A DNA stretch of 64,000 bases from Thioclava dalianensis (lineage in GTDB: Bacteria; Pseudomonadota; Alphaproteobacteria; Rhodobacterales; Rhodobacteraceae), in the NCBI RefSeq assembly GCF_000715505.1, contig NZ_JHEH01000005.1:62001-126000 (forward strand), read 5' to 3'. The notes below the pieces were generated by a model, which was given only the letters and a program-made list of their open reading frames with translations, did no database searches and was not told the origin of the DNA. Shown here one piece after another: positions 47,493 through 58,004 of this stretch. The translations under genes were made by a program, and so were the position numbers. Position 1 is the first letter of the stretch. Every line of letters starts with the position of its first letter.

Positions 47493-48094
47493 GCGCAGAC
47501 CTCATCGAAGCGAGCGACGAGGGCACGGGCTTTGGCCGCCACGGTTGCCGCATCATCGCCGGGTTTGTAGATTGACGAGCCGATGCCGTAGCCTGCCGCC
47601 CCTGCCTTGTGCCACGCGGGCATATTTTCCACCGACACGCCGCCCACGGCAAACATCGGCATCTCGCTCGGGATCACCGCGCGCATCGCCTTGAGACCAG
47701 CAGGCCCGACCAGCTCACCGGGAAACAGCTTAAGCCCGTCCGCCCCCGCCGCGATCGCAGCAAAAGCCTCGCTGGGCGTCATCACCCCGGGGAAGCTCTG
47801 CAAGCCCGCCGCTTTGCTCGCCTTGATGACATCCGTGTCGCAATTGGGCGACACGATGAGCTGCGCGCCCGTTGCAGCCACAGCACTCACCTGCTCGGGG
47901 GTCAAAACGGTGCCCGCGCCGATCAGGGCCTGCGCGCCAAACTTGGCAACCATGGCCGCGATGCTCTCAAGCGGGTCGGGCGAATTCAGCGGCACTTCGA
48001 TCCGCGTCACGCCCTCGGCGAGCAGGGCCTCGGTGATGGGCAAAGCCTCATGCGGGGAAATCCCGCGCAGAATGGCGATCAGGGGACGGCTCAT
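47489..48094 (-). CDS. dgoA: 2-dehydro-3-deoxy-6-phosphogalactonate aldolase
   Basis: Class I aldolase of 201 residues that splits KDPGal into pyruvate and glyceraldehyde 3-phosphate. Schiff-base Lys122 lies in [11 protein letters not shown] and the catalytic Glu33 in [12 protein letters not shown], with [18 protein letters not shown] typical of DgoA rather than Eda. Coupled by 4-bp overlaps to dgoK and the lactonase gene. Confidence 0.93.
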   Translation of the reverse strand: MSRPLIAILRGISPHEALPITEALLAEGVTRIEVPLNSPDPLESIAAMVAKFGAQALIGAGTVLTPEQVSAVAATGAQLIVSPNCDTDVIKASKAAGLQSFPGVMTPSEAFAAIAAGADGLKLFPGELVGPAGLKAMRAVIPSEMPMFAVGGVSVENMPAWHKAGAAGYGIGSSIYKPGDDAATVAAKARALVARFDEVCA

Positions 48095-48987
48095 GAAAAG
48101 GCTCCTAGGCTTTGGCGGGCCATGTTCAGCCCGGCGAGAGTAACGGGATCGATGGCATGGGTCTCGGCCTGCAGGCCCTGCCCGGCCAGCGCACGCGCGT
48201 AAAGCGGGCTCAGCGTGGCACTGCCAATCAGCGCGACCCGCGCACCGGTCCAGAAGCTCCGCGTCGCGGCAAGCTCCCAGCCGATCAGCAGGCCAGACAG
48301 GCGCGAAGCGGCCTCGCGCGGCGACAGATCGTGCAGCAAGCCACCTGCGCGCAGAGCAAACAGAGCTCCATAGGCGCCCGCCGGATCGTCCAGCGCCTCG
48401 GCGACGGCCGCGTCAAAGGCATCCATGTCATCGGCCTGCGCCGAAAGCGTGTGGCGCAGCACCGATTGATTGCTAAGCAGATCGAAGATCTCCCCCGTCA
48501 TGCAGCTCCGAAAGCCCGTGATCTGCCCCTGCGCCACGCCAACCCATTTGGTATGCGTCCCCGGCAGACAGACGACGCCTGCAAAATCCGGCTCAAACGC
48601 CAGAAGGCCCGCAATCTGGGTCTCTTCGCCGCGCATCACGTCGGGCGGACTGTCTTGCCGGATGCCGCAGGCGATATAAACGGCGCGCGCGGCATGATCG
48701 GGCACGCGCACGAGCTGCGGCTTGGCTGCACAAGGTGCGGCGACATAGGGCGCCTCGGCCCAGCCCTGCCGCGAGCCCACCATGCCACAAGCCATGACCG
48801 GCGCCGGGCCCCAGCCCGCGATGGTCTCTTCGAGCACCGCGCCAAACTCCTCGGGACGCACCACCCCCATGCCCTTTCGGACGCTGCGATGATCGAGCAC
48901 ATCCGTGCCGCGCATCGCCCAGACCCGCAGATAGGTCGTCCCCCAATCGGCGGCGATCCAGTCCGGCTGTTGGGCTGGTTCGGTCAT
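48091..48987 (-). CDS. dgoK: 2-dehydro-3-deoxygalactonokinase
   Basis: Sugar-acid kinase of 298 residues that phosphorylates KDGal. Phosphate-binding [13 protein letters not shown] (about residues 13-25), [31 protein letters not shown] and GTHTKWVGV are the DgoK family blocks. Overlaps both neighbours (alpha-galactosidase and dgoA) by 4 bp. Confidence 0.93.
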   Translation of the reverse strand: MTEPAQQPDWIAADWGTTYLRVWAMRGTDVLDHRSVRKGMGVVRPEEFGAVLEETIAGWGPAPVMACGMVGSRQGWAEAPYVAAPCAAKPQLVRVPDHAARAVYIACGIRQDSPPDVMRGEETQIAGLLAFEPDFAGVVCLPGTHTKWVGVAQGQITGFRSCMTGEIFDLLSNQSVLRHTLSAQADDMDAFDAAVAEALDDPAGAYGALFALRAGGLLHDLSPREAASRLSGLLIGWELAATRSFWTGARVALIGSATLSPLYARALAGQGLQAETHAIDPVTLAGLNMARQSLGAFS

Positions 48988-51068
48988 AAACGTTCTCCTT
49001 CAATGACCCACATGGTCTGCGGATAGCCGCAAGTCAGCAAAAGCCCCTGCCCCATCAAGGCCTGACCGCTCAACTCGAGATCTCCGCTCTTGAGCGCAGG
49101 CGCCCCGCGCGACAGGCCCACGACATCGTCGCGGTTGCGCAGGCTGACCCGGTAGCGCGCCTTCGGGTCGAGACCGGTCAGCCGCAGCGGGCGCGGCAAG
49201 ACCTGCGCCGAGCTTTGCGCCTGTCCTGAAAACAGCACGAAGCGGTGACCATCCTCGGCCAGTTGCATCTCGGCGATCACCGCCGGATCGGCGCTTTCGA
49301 GCCGCAAGATATCGGCCCGTGCGCGCCAGCAGCGATTGTCTTTCCACCACTGCGTGACCTCGCGCAAGACCTGCGCCTCCTCGTCGGTCAGTTCGCGGGG
49401 ATCCATCTCGAACCCCATATGCCGCTGCGCCGCGACCCAGGCGCGCATCCGTATGTCGATCACCCGTCCCGACGTGTGGCAGGTGCGCGGACCGACATGG
49501 CTGCCGGTCACATCGAGCGGCAAGAACAGTGCCGCGTCATGCTGGATGCGCAGCCGCTCGATGGCATCGTTGCTGTCAGACAGCCAGACCCGGGAGCTGC
49601 GCCCCAGAATGCCGAAGTCGATCCGCCCGCCGCCCGAGGAACAGCTCTCGAACTCGACCATCGGATGAGCCGCGCGCAAACGGTCAAGAAGCGCATAAAG
49701 CCCGCGCGCCTGATCGGCGTCAGGATAGGGCAGCACCCGGTTGTGATCCCATTTCACGTAGCTGATCGCATGGGCCGAGAGAATGGCATCAATCGCGCCG
49801 AACAGATAGTCACGCACATCGGCGCGCGCGACGTCCAGCACGCGCTGCTGGCGTCCCTCGATCTGATCATCGGGGCCCAAAATCCACTCGGGATGGGCGC
49901 GCGCCAGATCGCTGTCGCAATTGACCATCTCGGGCTCGAACCAAATGCCAAAGCCCATGCCGAGCCCGCGCACATGCTCCACCAGCGGCCCCAGACCCTC
50001 GGGATATTTACGCGGATCGACCTGCCAATCCCCCAAGCTCGATCTGTCGTCATCGCGCCGACCGAACCAGCCATCATCCAACACGAAGCGTTCGGCCCCA
50101 AGCGCCGCCGCGCGCGCCGCAATGTCCTTGAGCTCAGCCAGATCGTGGCGGAAATAGATCGCCTCCCAGCAATTGTAATGCACCGGGCGCGGCTGCGCGC
50201 CTTCGGGGAAGGTGACGATCTGATCGCGCAGATGGCGCTGGAAAGCCACCGCGCAGCCATTCGAGCCTGCGCTGGAATAGGCGGCGTAAAGGGGTGCGCT
50301 TTCAAAGCGGGTGCCGGGGCGCAGCTCTGTGCCGCTCGCATGGCCAAACTGGACCTGCCTGCGCCCGTCGGGCAATTCCTCGGCCACCATCCGATGCCCG
50401 CCGGACCAGCCGTAATGCAGCGCCCAAGTCTCGCCTTGGGTTTTTCCAGCGCCGCGCGCGGGCAGAATAAGTCCCGGGAAATGCGCGTGATCTGTGCGCC
50501 CCGTGGGATTGTCGCGCACCCGCTGCCCGGGGATCCAAGGCGTGCGGTTGATCTGAAACTCAGCGCACCACCGCCCCGAAATCTCCTGCATCTCATCGCA
50601 AAGCTGCGGCGCGGGAAAGACCGGCGCGGCCAGCCAGTTCAGAGCGACCGGCTGGTCTGCCTCAAGCGCGGAATGCGCGGTGATCAGCCCGGTGGTCGCC
50701 TCAATCGCGAACCGCGCCTCGTAGCGCAGACCTAGGCTTGCATCGTGAAATGACAGGATAAGCGTGCCTGCCTCCTCGCGCTCTGCCTCAAAGCGGAAAG
50801 CGGGCCGCAGAACCGTACCGCCTCTGCCGCGTAGGCTCAGCCCCGCCGCGCCTGGGAAGCTGCGCGAGATCTCGGGGCAGATCGAGATCTCGGGCGCCTC
50901 ATCAAGCATGCCCCCCGTCGCATCGGGCCGCGCCGCCGCGACAAGCTGCGCGAGATCCTCGCCCTCAGGCAGTGCAGCCCCCCAATAGACCACCTGCGCC
51001 AGACGGTCCTCATGGCTTGCGAGCACGAGGCTCACCGAAGGGCCGTTCAAGTGCCATATTCTGTTCAT
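48984..51068 (-). CDS. Alpha-galactosidase, glycoside hydrolase family 36
   Basis: A 694-residue enzyme without signal peptide, hence cytoplasmic, that frees galactose from alpha-galactosides such as melibiose or raffinose. Order: N-terminal beta-sandwich, TIM barrel with FVLDDGWFGRRDDD, nucleophile Asp441 in SYVKWDHNR, the FESCSSGGGRIDFG loop and the acid/base Asp in WLSDSNDAIERLR (about residue 498), then a C-terminal sheet. The start at 51068 overlaps the permease gene by 4 bp. A cytoplasmic enzyme implies that the ABC importer takes up the intact galactoside. Confidence 0.94.
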   Translation of the reverse strand: MNRIWHLNGPSVSLVLASHEDRLAQVVYWGAALPEGEDLAQLVAAARPDATGGMLDEAPEISICPEISRSFPGAAGLSLRGRGGTVLRPAFRFEAEREEAGTLILSFHDASLGLRYEARFAIEATTGLITAHSALEADQPVALNWLAAPVFPAPQLCDEMQEISGRWCAEFQINRTPWIPGQRVRDNPTGRTDHAHFPGLILPARGAGKTQGETWALHYGWSGGHRMVAEELPDGRRQVQFGHASGTELRPGTRFESAPLYAAYSSAGSNGCAVAFQRHLRDQIVTFPEGAQPRPVHYNCWEAIYFRHDLAELKDIAARAAALGAERFVLDDGWFGRRDDDRSSLGDWQVDPRKYPEGLGPLVEHVRGLGMGFGIWFEPEMVNCDSDLARAHPEWILGPDDQIEGRQQRVLDVARADVRDYLFGAIDAILSAHAISYVKWDHNRVLPYPDADQARGLYALLDRLRAAHPMVEFESCSSGGGRIDFGILGRSSRVWLSDSNDAIERLRIQHDAALFLPLDVTGSHVGPRTCHTSGRVIDIRMRAWVAAQRHMGFEMDPRELTDEEAQVLREVTQWWKDNRCWRARADILRLESADPAVIAEMQLAEDGHRFVLFSGQAQSSAQVLPRPLRLTGLDPKARYRVSLRNRDDVVGLSRGAPALKSGDLELSGQALMGQGLLLTCGYPQTMWVIEGERL

Positions 51069-51910
51069 TTGACCGCCCCGAGCGTGAGCCCTGCAATAAA
51101 GTGACGTTGCATCAGGAAGAACATCGCGACAGGCGGAAGCGCGGCCAAGATCGACCCTGCCGACACCAGTTGCCACGCCGCGACCCACTGGCCATTCAGC
51201 GATTGCAGACCGGCGGTGATCGGCTGGGTATCAGAGCCCGTGGTAAGCACGGTTGCCCAGAAATAGTCATTCCAGATGAAGGTGAAGACCAGCACCGAAA
51301 GCGCCGCAATCGCGGGCCGCACCAGCGGCATCACGATATGCCAGAAGATCTGCCATTCACCCACACCCTCGACACGGGCCGCCTCGATCAGCTCTTTGGG
51401 CAGCGCCTTGATGAAATTGCGCATGAACAGGGTGCAAAACCCGGTCTGAAACGCGACGTGGAACAGCGCCAGACCGGTGACTGTATCATACAGCCCCATC
51501 TTCACCGTCAGATCGCGCACCGGCACCATCAGGATCTGGAACGGCACGAAATTGCCCGCGACGAAAATGAAGAAGATGATCAGATTGCCGCGGAACTTGT
51601 AGATCGCAAGCGCATAGCCCGTCAGGCACGACAGCGCCACAGCGCCGATCACGGTCGGAATCGTGACCCGGAACGAGTTGAGCATGTAGCTGGCAAAAGG
51701 CGAGTTGTGGAAAATCTCGAGGTAATTGCCGAAGGCCAGCCGCGAGGGCACGCCGAAGTAATTGCCCTGCGCGAGATCGCTTGCGGGCCGCAGCGAGGTC
51801 ACCGCCACACCCAGAAGCGGCAGCAGCCACAAGATCAACATCACCGGCAGCGCAACCTGATAGGTGACGCGTGCCGCCGGGCTCATGGTTTGGATTGGAC
51901 GTGGAAACAT
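51065..51910 (-). CDS. Galactoside ABC transporter permease (MalG/LacG-type)
   Basis: CUT1 permease of 281 residues with six helices and the EAA loop ALPKELIEAARVEGVGEWQIF (about residues 173-193, partly cited). Ends with the family tail RHFIAGLTLGAVK. Works with the permease upstream and the ATPase encoded on the other strand at 55098. Three bases separate it from the upstream permease. Confidence 0.93.
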   Translation of the reverse strand: MFPRPIQTMSPAARVTYQVALPVMLILWLLPLLGVAVTSLRPASDLAQGNYFGVPSRLAFGNYLEIFHNSPFASYMLNSFRVTIPTVIGAVALSCLTGYALAIYKFRGNLIIFFIFVAGNFVPFQILMVPVRDLTVKMGLYDTVTGLALFHVAFQTGFCTLFMRNFIKALPKELIEAARVEGVGEWQIFWHIVMPLVRPAIAALSVLVFTFIWNDYFWATVLTTGSDTQPITAGLQSLNGQWVAAWQLVSAGSILAALPPVAMFFLMQRHFIAGLTLGAVK

Positions 51911-51913
51911 CGC

Positions 51914-52849
51914 TCACAGCCCCCGTTCGTCGCGCCACATCTTCCAGATGAAGCCCGAGATGAAAATCATCATGATGGCAAACAGCACCACCGCGATCGC
52001 CGCGCCGTAGCCCATGCGATAGCCGTATTCCGAGAGCGCCTGCTCATACATGTAATAAGACAGCACCCGAGACGAACCGAACGGCCCGCCCGAGGTCATG
52101 ATCGACACCAGATCGAAGCTCCGAAGCGCACCGATCACCGTCACCACCAGCGCGATGAAGGTCGCGGGCCGCAATTGCGGCAGCACGACATACCACAGCA
52201 TCTTGATGCCCTTGGCGCCATCAAGCCGCGCCGCCTCGATCTGATCGGGGGCGACGGAATTGAGACCGGTGAGATAGAGGATCATGCAATAGGCGATCTG
52301 CGGCCAAAGCCCGGCTGCAATGATCCCGTAGGTCACCGTGTTGGGATTGGCCAGAAGCGCGATCCCGGTCCCGTCGAGCCATTTCGTCAGCTCGAAGAAC
52401 AGCCCGAAGCCCGGCGCGTAGAACCATGAGAAGATCAGGCCGACGACGACCTGAGAGATCACGAAGGGAAAGAAGAACAGCGACTTGTAGAGCCGTATCC
52501 CGCGCACACTCTGGTTAAGAAACAGCGCGATCAGCAGCCCGAACGGGATCGCCAGCATATACAGCACCAGCCAGATGATGTTGTTCTTGAGGCTGGTATA
52601 GAACGCATCGTCATCGAGCAGTTCGAGATAGTTGGAGATGCCGACCCAGACCTTCGCGCTCATCCCGTCCCATTGGTAGAACGAGATCCACATCGATTCC
52701 ACGATTGGGATGATTACATAGACCAGAAACATAAGCGCGCCGGGCGCCAGAAACAGCCAAGGCGCAAGCTTGCGGCCCAGACGGCGGCGGCGCGGTGCGG
52801 GCTGGCCCGGTGCGGTCTGCACCTTCGGATAGGCAGGGGAGACGGTCAT
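51914..52849 (-). CDS. Galactoside ABC transporter permease (MalF/LacF-type)
   Basis: CUT1 permease of 311 residues with six predicted helices, the first at about residues 30-52, and the EAA loop SVAPDQIEAARLDGAKGIKM (about residues 212-231). ATG at 52849 has GAGGAG about seven bases upstream; a GTG two codons earlier is too close to it. Second gene of the operon, after the binding-protein gene and a hairpin. Confidence 0.93.
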   Translation of the reverse strand: MTVSPAYPKVQTAPGQPAPRRRRLGRKLAPWLFLAPGALMFLVYVIIPIVESMWISFYQWDGMSAKVWVGISNYLELLDDDAFYTSLKNNIIWLVLYMLAIPFGLLIALFLNQSVRGIRLYKSLFFFPFVISQVVVGLIFSWFYAPGFGLFFELTKWLDGTGIALLANPNTVTYGIIAAGLWPQIAYCMILYLTGLNSVAPDQIEAARLDGAKGIKMLWYVVLPQLRPATFIALVVTVIGALRSFDLVSIMTSGGPFGSSRVLSYYMYEQALSEYGYRMGYGAAIAVVLFAIMMIFISGFIWKMWRDERGL

Positions 52850-52883
52850 CGCCACACTCCTCGATCAGGAAAGCTGGGGAAAA

Positions 52884-52909
52884 GGGCGGCGCTTGGTCGA
52901 GCGCCGCCC
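52884..52909 (-). other. Stem-loop between binding-protein and permease genes
   Basis: Perfect 10-bp stem GGGCGGCGCT/AGCGCCGCCC with a 6-nt loop, followed on the minus strand by TTTT. It lies 20 bp after the binding-protein stop and can act as a partial terminator and mRNA-stabilising end that keeps the binding protein in excess. Confidence 0.7.
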
Positions 52910-52929
52910 CCATGAGATCCGCGGCGAGA

Positions 52930-54165
52930 TCAGTTTTTATAGACCCGCTTGCGGATCTTCTCGAGCCGGTCGAGGATCTGGTCGAGATGGTCGGGATAGG
53001 CCATGAATTCCTGGAAACCTTCCATCCCGGCCTTCGCCATCTGTGCGGGCGCATCGCGGTCGAAGAACTGCGAGATACCCCCCGGCGCGGTCGACAGGAT
53101 CTTGAAGCCCGCTTGCAGGTAGGGATCGTCTGCGACGGTCGAGTTCTTGTTGACCGGAAGCTGACCGAGGATGTCGTTCATCTGCGTCTGCACCTCAGGC
53201 GAGGCGACATAGGCCATGAATTTCTTCGCATCCGCGACGTTCTTGGCCCCCGAGGGGATATGCATCGACTCGGTCGGCGCTTCTTCGGCGCGCGGGATGT
53301 CAGGATTGATCTCGGGGAAGTCCATGAAGCCGAGGGTCGCGTCGGTCATGCCACCTTCTTTGAAGGTCGCAACCGCGAAATTGCCCATCACGTAGTTTGC
53401 AGCCTTGCCCTGCACGAGATTGGACGCAGCATCCTGCCAGTCGATCGCAGCGGCGTTGGACGTGGTATAGGGCAGCACTTTTTTCCACTGCGCGAAGACA
53501 TCCTTGACGCGTGGGTCCGTCCACGGGATCTCGCCATTGGTGAGCTTCATATGAAACTCATAGCCGTTCTGGCGCAGGTCGAGATAGTCGAAGATCCCGG
53601 CTGCGGGCCAAAGCGCCTTGGTCCCGGTCGTCAGGCATTCAACGCCGATTGCCTTGAATTTCTTGCAGTTCTCAATGAACTGATCCCAGGTCTTGGGCAC
53701 CTCGACGCCCGCTTTCTTGTAGACGTCTTTGTTGTAGTAGATGCCCCACTGATAATAGCTATAGGGCACGCCATATTCCTTGCCGTCCGAGCTGACCGCT
53801 TTAAGGGCCGAGGCGAGCTGTTCCTTGAGATTGTTGTCCGCATAGACATCCGAGATGTCCATGAACTGCCCCGATTTCACGAAGGGCAGCATGCGGTTGC
53901 CCGAATACCACGTCATCACATCCGGCGGATCAGCGCTCAGGAAGTTGCGCATCGCGGTCTTGTAGCCCTCGTGGTCGAACGTGTTCACAACGACGTGCAC
54001 GTCGGGATACTTCGCCTCGAACCCTTTCACCAGCGCCTCGAAGGCCGCCTTGGGCGCCGGGTCGGACGCGTCTGTGTTGAAGGTGAGCGTGCGTTGCTCG
54101 GCAAATGCCGGAAACGCCAAGGCGCCCATCAATGCGGCTAGCGCCGTGGTTTTCAAAATATTCAT
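52930..54165 (-). CDS. Galactoside ABC transporter periplasmic binding protein
   Basis: Family-1 sugar-binding protein of 411 residues with signal peptide MNILKTTALAALMGALAF... cut after AFA near residue 22. Mature features: RTLTFNTDASDPAPKAAFEA, DVMTWYSGNRMLPFVKSGQF and YYQWGIYYNKDVYKKAGVEV. Two Cys (ENCKKF, VECLTTG) may form a disulfide. GGGAGGAGAACCGA precedes the ATG. First gene of the leftward galactoside operon, divergent from the IclR gene. Confidence 0.93.
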   Translation of the reverse strand: MNILKTTALAALMGALAFPAFAEQRTLTFNTDASDPAPKAAFEALVKGFEAKYPDVHVVVNTFDHEGYKTAMRNFLSADPPDVMTWYSGNRMLPFVKSGQFMDISDVYADNNLKEQLASALKAVSSDGKEYGVPYSYYQWGIYYNKDVYKKAGVEVPKTWDQFIENCKKFKAIGVECLTTGTKALWPAAGIFDYLDLRQNGYEFHMKLTNGEIPWTDPRVKDVFAQWKKVLPYTTSNAAAIDWQDAASNLVQGKAANYVMGNFAVATFKEGGMTDATLGFMDFPEINPDIPRAEEAPTESMHIPSGAKNVADAKKFMAYVASPEVQTQMNDILGQLPVNKNSTVADDPYLQAGFKILSTAPGGISQFFDRDAPAQMAKAGMEGFQEFMAYPDHLDQILDRLEKIRKRVYKN

Positions 54166-54208
54166 TCGGTTCTCCTCCCGATTTTCTGCGCAACAAGAGA
54201 CTCATTAG

Positions 54209-54243
54209 TTCCAATAAATGAAACCTTGTTTTACATATTGAAA
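54209..54243. promoter_or_regulatory. IclR operator candidate
   Basis: Imperfect inverted repeat with 16-bp arms (54209-54224 and 54228-54243; 12 of 16 positions pair) around a 3-bp spacer, AT-rich, in the middle of the divergent galactoside promoters. Arm length and AT content fit IclR-family sites. Confidence 0.4.
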
Positions 54244-54291
54244 TCCTGCCGCGAATCTTTCATCCTGTCAACAGCTCGAGGAGGAGCCCCC

Positions 54292-55101
54292 ATGAACGAA
54301 CAGACCCCCGCCCCCACCAAAGCGGATGGCACGGTCGGTCGCACGCTGGCCGTGCTCGATCTGGTGGCGGAGTTTGCCCGCCCGGTGCGTTTTGGAGAAT
54401 TGCTGCCTCGCTCGGGCCTGCCCAAGGCGACGCTCTACCGCTTCCTGCAAACGCTCACCAATCAGGGCATGCTCGCCTATGACGAGGACCGGCAATGCTA
54501 CAGCCCGGGCCTCCGGCTGGTGCGGCTGGCCCACGCAGCCTGGACGCAAAGCGCGCTCGCCCCTGTGGCAGCCCCTTTCCTTGATGCGCTGTCACAGGAA
54601 ACCGGCGAGACGCTGCATCTGGCCCAATTGGATCAGGGCATGGTGCTCTATGTCGATAAGCGCAACGCCGCCCGCCCCGTCGAGATGTTCTCGCAATCGG
54701 GCAAGGTGGGCCCAGCCTATTGCACCGGGGTCGGCAAGGCGATGCTCGCCCATCTGCCCGAGCCGCTTCTCAAAGCCGCCCTCGCCCGCCAAAGCTTTCA
54801 CCGCTTCACCGATGCCACACTGGCCGACGAGGCCAGCCTGCGCGCCGAGCTGAGCGCGATCCGTACCCGCGGCTACGCCTGGGACAATGAAGAACACGAG
54901 CCGGGGATTCGCTGCATCGCGGCCCCCATCTTGTCGCCACAAGGCCGCATCCTTGGGGCGCTGTCGATCACCACCGGGCACAGCGAAAGCCGCGAAATGC
55001 TGCAAGGCTACGCTCCGCTGATGCTGAAGACCGCAGCAAAGATTGCAAAGGCCGCCACAGATTGGCGCTTTCCAGAACAGAAAAAGGAGGACACCCCGTG
55101 A
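54292..55101 (+). CDS. IclR-family regulator of the galactoside regulon
   Basis: A 269-residue regulator: winged HTH at residues 12-75 ([40 protein letters not shown]) and an effector domain with [20 protein letters not shown] and [20 protein letters not shown], both IclR signatures. It begins the rightward operon and faces the leftward one, so one regulator likely controls uptake, both galactosidases and the galactonate pathway. GAGGAG lies before the ATG at 54292. It overlaps the ATPase gene by 4 bp. Confidence 0.92.
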   Translation: MNEQTPAPTKADGTVGRTLAVLDLVAEFARPVRFGELLPRSGLPKATLYRFLQTLTNQGMLAYDEDRQCYSPGLRLVRLAHAAWTQSALAPVAAPFLDALSQETGETLHLAQLDQGMVLYVDKRNAARPVEMFSQSGKVGPAYCTGVGKAMLAHLPEPLLKAALARQSFHRFTDATLADEASLRAELSAIRTRGYAWDNEEHEPGIRCIAAPILSPQGRILGALSITTGHSESREMLQGYAPLMLKTAAKIAKAATDWRFPEQKKEDTP

Positions 55102-56156
55102 GCGGAGTCGCATTGCACAAGATCGTCAAACGCTTTGGCGAGGCAGAGGTTATCCATGGCGTCGATCTGGCGGTCGAACCCGGAGAATTCTGTGTCTTCG
55201 TCGGCCCCTCGGGCTGTGGCAAATCCACGCTCTTGCGGATGATCGCAGGGCTGGAGGTCACGACCTCGGGGCAGATCCGGATCGGCGACAATGACGTGAC
55301 GAGCGCCGAGCCTGCCGAGCGCGGCATCGCGATGGTGTTTCAGACCTACGCGCTCTACCCGCATATGACAGTGGCCGAAAACATGGGCTTCGGGCTCAAG
55401 ATGAACGGCCATCCCAAGGCCGAGATCACCCAGAAGGTCCAGCGCGCCGCCGAGATCCTCAAGCTCGAACCGCTGCTGGACCGCAAACCGGCGGCCCTCT
55501 CGGGCGGTCAGCGTCAGCGCGTGGCCATCGGGCGTGCGATCACACGCGGGCCAGAGGTGTTTCTCTTCGATGAGCCACTCTCGAACCTCGATGCGGAGCT
55601 GCGCGTCGAGATGCGTGCCGAGATCGCCCGCCTGCACCGCGAAATTGGCGCCACGATGATCTACGTGACCCATGATCAGGTCGAGGCGATGACGATGGCC
55701 GACAAGATCGTCGTGCTGCGCTCGGGCCATATCGAGCAGGTCGGCGCGCCGATGGATCTTTATGACGATCCCGACAACCGCTTCGTCGCAGGCTTCATCG
55801 GCTCGCCGGCGATGAACTTTCTCAAAGGCACGGTGCGCGGCGGCAAGATCGACGTGCCGGGTCTGGGCGGCGCGGTAAGCGCCCCGGTCTCGCTGCCCTC
55901 CGAAGGCGTCGAGGTCGAAATCGGTCTGCGCCCCAACGCGCTGACCATCGTGCCCGAGGGCAATCTACGTGTCGATATGGTCGAAAACCTCGGCGGGGTC
56001 AGCTACGCGCATCTGCGCACCGCCGACGACGAGCGCCTTGTGATCGAGACCGAGAAACGCGGTGTCGCCAGCGAGGGCGGCACGGTCGGCGTCACCTTCG
56101 ACCCCTCCGATCTCTATGTCTTCCGCGCCGATACCGGTGCGCGGGTGCGCGCATGA
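55098..56156 (+). CDS. Galactoside ABC transporter ATP-binding protein (UgpC family)
   Basis: A 352-residue MalK/UgpC-type ATPase starting with GTG (AAGGAGG seven bases upstream). Walker [10 protein letters not shown] (about residues 36-44), [13 protein letters not shown]-loop, [41 protein letters not shown] and a C-terminal MOI/TOBE domain. It must energise the importer whose other parts are encoded divergently at 51065-54165, since no other permeases are near. Confidence 0.94.
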   Translation: MSGVALHKIVKRFGEAEVIHGVDLAVEPGEFCVFVGPSGCGKSTLLRMIAGLEVTTSGQIRIGDNDVTSAEPAERGIAMVFQTYALYPHMTVAENMGFGLKMNGHPKAEITQKVQRAAEILKLEPLLDRKPAALSGGQRQRVAIGRAITRGPEVFLFDEPLSNLDAELRVEMRAEIARLHREIGATMIYVTHDQVEAMTMADKIVVLRSGHIEQVGAPMDLYDDPDNRFVAGFIGSPAMNFLKGTVRGGKIDVPGLGGAVSAPVSLPSEGVEVEIGLRPNALTIVPEGNLRVDMVENLGGVSYAHLRTADDERLVIETEKRGVASEGGTVGVTFDPSDLYVFRADTGARVRA

Positions 56157-57085
56157 GCCTTGCCATCGGTCTCGTCGGACTGGGCGCCATCGCGCGCGCC
56201 CAGCACCTTCCGGCCATTGACGCGGTCGACGGCGTGCATCTCGCAGCCATTGCCAGCCGCAACGCCACCCTGCCCGATCTGCCCGGCTATCCCGATATCG
56301 AGAGCCTTCTGGCCGAACAGCCCGGCATCAAGGCGATCTCGCTGTGCACGCCCCCTCAGGGCCGGTTCGAACAGGCGATGGCCGTGCTGCAAGCCGACCG
56401 CCACCTGATGCTGGAAAAGCCCCCCGGCACGACCGTATGCGAAGTCGAACGGCTGCGCGACGAGGCAGCTCGGCGCGGCTTGAGCCTCTTTACCACATGG
56501 CATTCGCGCGAGGCAGCGGCGGTCGATCTGGCGCGGGACTGGCTGGCCGGACGCGAGCTGCTGACCATTCGGATCGACTGGCGCGAAGATGTGCGCAAAT
56601 GGCATCCCGGCCAGACTTGGATCTGGCAGGCGGGCGGGCTCGGCGTCTTCGATCCCGGCATCAATGCGCTGTCGATCCTCACCAAGCTGCTCTCGGATGT
56701 GCCGCGCGTGCTGTGCTCCGATTTCGAGACGCCCGCGAACAGCCAGACCCCGATTGCCGCGATCCTCGAGATGGAGGCCCAAGGCGTCCCGATCACCGCG
56801 CAATTCGACTGGCGCGAAACCGGCTGCGAGCTTTGGTCGATCCATATCGAGACCACCGACGGCGCGGCGACGCTGGATCAGGGCGGCGCGCGGCTGCGCA
56901 TCGGCGGGACCGTTCAACCGGTCGAGACCGCCAGCGAGTATCAGCGCCTCTATGCCCGGTTTCGCAATCTCGTGGCGCAGGGGCAGAGCGAGGTCGATCT
57001 CTCACCGCTGCGCCTTGTCGCGGATGCGTTCCTGAACGCCAAGACCCGGCCCACCGCCGCGTTCCACGAGGATATCAATGCCTGA
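56153..57085 (+). CDS. gal: D-galactose 1-dehydrogenase (Gfo/Idh/MocA family)
   Basis: A 310-residue NAD(P)-dependent enzyme that oxidises beta-D-galactose (or L-arabinose) to the lactone. Rossmann start [18 protein letters not shown], family Lys in [16 protein letters not shown] (about residue 91), then [12 protein letters not shown] and [20 protein letters not shown], blocks specific to the galactose/arabinose 1-dehydrogenase group. Neighbours galM and dgoD point to galactose. Overlaps the ATPase gene by 4 bp and galM by 8 bp. Confidence 0.9.
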   Translation: MSLAIGLVGLGAIARAQHLPAIDAVDGVHLAAIASRNATLPDLPGYPDIESLLAEQPGIKAISLCTPPQGRFEQAMAVLQADRHLMLEKPPGTTVCEVERLRDEAARRGLSLFTTWHSREAAAVDLARDWLAGRELLTIRIDWREDVRKWHPGQTWIWQAGGLGVFDPGINALSILTKLLSDVPRVLCSDFETPANSQTPIAAILEMEAQGVPITAQFDWRETGCELWSIHIETTDGAATLDQGGARLRIGGTVQPVETASEYQRLYARFRNLVAQGQSEVDLSPLRLVADAFLNAKTRPTAAFHEDINA

Positions 57086-58004
57086 ACCCACATGCGTCAT
57101 CGCTCTGCCCTCCGGCATGAGCGCCACGATCCTGCCCTTCGGCGCGACCTTGCACAGCCTGCGGGTGCCCGACCGGGCGGGCGTTGCGGGCGAAGTGCTC
57201 GTGGGGCAACCCGAGCCCGCCCAGCGCCGCGCGGCCCGTAGCTTTCACGGCGCGACCATCGGGCGGTTTGCCAACCGCATCCGCGAGGCGCGCTTCACGC
57301 TGGACGGCACGACCTATGATCTGTCCGCCAACGAGCCGCCGAACCTGCTGCATGGCGGAGCCGACGGTTTCGACCAGCGCGACTGGGAGGTGATCGCGCA
57401 AAGCGACACCGCCGTGACCCTGCGCCTGCACAGCCCCGCGGGCGATCAGGGATTTCCGGGTGCGCTCGATCTGACGGCGGAGTTCGCGCTGCACGCGCCG
57501 GGCACGCTCAGCCTGACCTACCGCGCGCGCGTCAGCGAAGCCTGCCCGGTCTCGATCACCTCGCATGGCTATTTCAACCTGAACGGCGGTGGCGACATCG
57601 CGGGCCATGAGCTGGAGATCGCAGCGCCGCATTATTTGCCCATCGACGCCCAGACCCTGCCCGCAGGCGCCCCGCAGCCGGTCGCAGGCACCGCGTTCGA
57701 TTTTCGCACCCCGCGCCCGGTTCTGCGCGAGGGTGAGCCGGGCTTTGACCATTGCTTCTGCTTTGCGCCCGAAGACACGCAAGGCGACCGCGCCGTGCTC
57801 TATGATCCCACCTCCGGGCGCGAAATGCGGCTGCGCAGCAATCATCCGGGCGTGCAATTCTACACGACGCCAAGCTCGCTCTGCCTTGAGCCGCAACATT
57901 GGCCGGACGCGCCCAACCGACCGGACTTTCCCGACGCGACCCTGCGTCCGGGCGAGGACTACACCCACCGCATCGAGATGATTTTTTCCACGAGGCCGCA
58001 ATGA
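57078..58004 (+). CDS. galM: Aldose 1-epimerase (galactose mutarotase)
   Basis: A 308-residue mutarotase that converts alpha- to beta-galactose, the form used by the dehydrogenase. The conserved GRFANRI (about residues 61-67), NLLHGGADGFDQRDW, catalytic His in TSHGYFNLNG (about residue 160) and catalytic Glu in SLCLEPQHWPDAPNRPDFPD (about residue 275) are all present. Starts inside the end of the dehydrogenase gene and overlaps dgoD by 4 bp. Confidence 0.93.
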   Translation: MPEPTCVIALPSGMSATILPFGATLHSLRVPDRAGVAGEVLVGQPEPAQRRAARSFHGATIGRFANRIREARFTLDGTTYDLSANEPPNLLHGGADGFDQRDWEVIAQSDTAVTLRLHSPAGDQGFPGALDLTAEFALHAPGTLSLTYRARVSEACPVSITSHGYFNLNGGGDIAGHELEIAAPHYLPIDAQTLPAGAPQPVAGTAFDFRTPRPVLREGEPGFDHCFCFAPEDTQGDRAVLYDPTSGREMRLRSNHPGVQFYTTPSSLCLEPQHWPDAPNRPDFPDATLRPGEDYTHRIEMIFSTRPQ

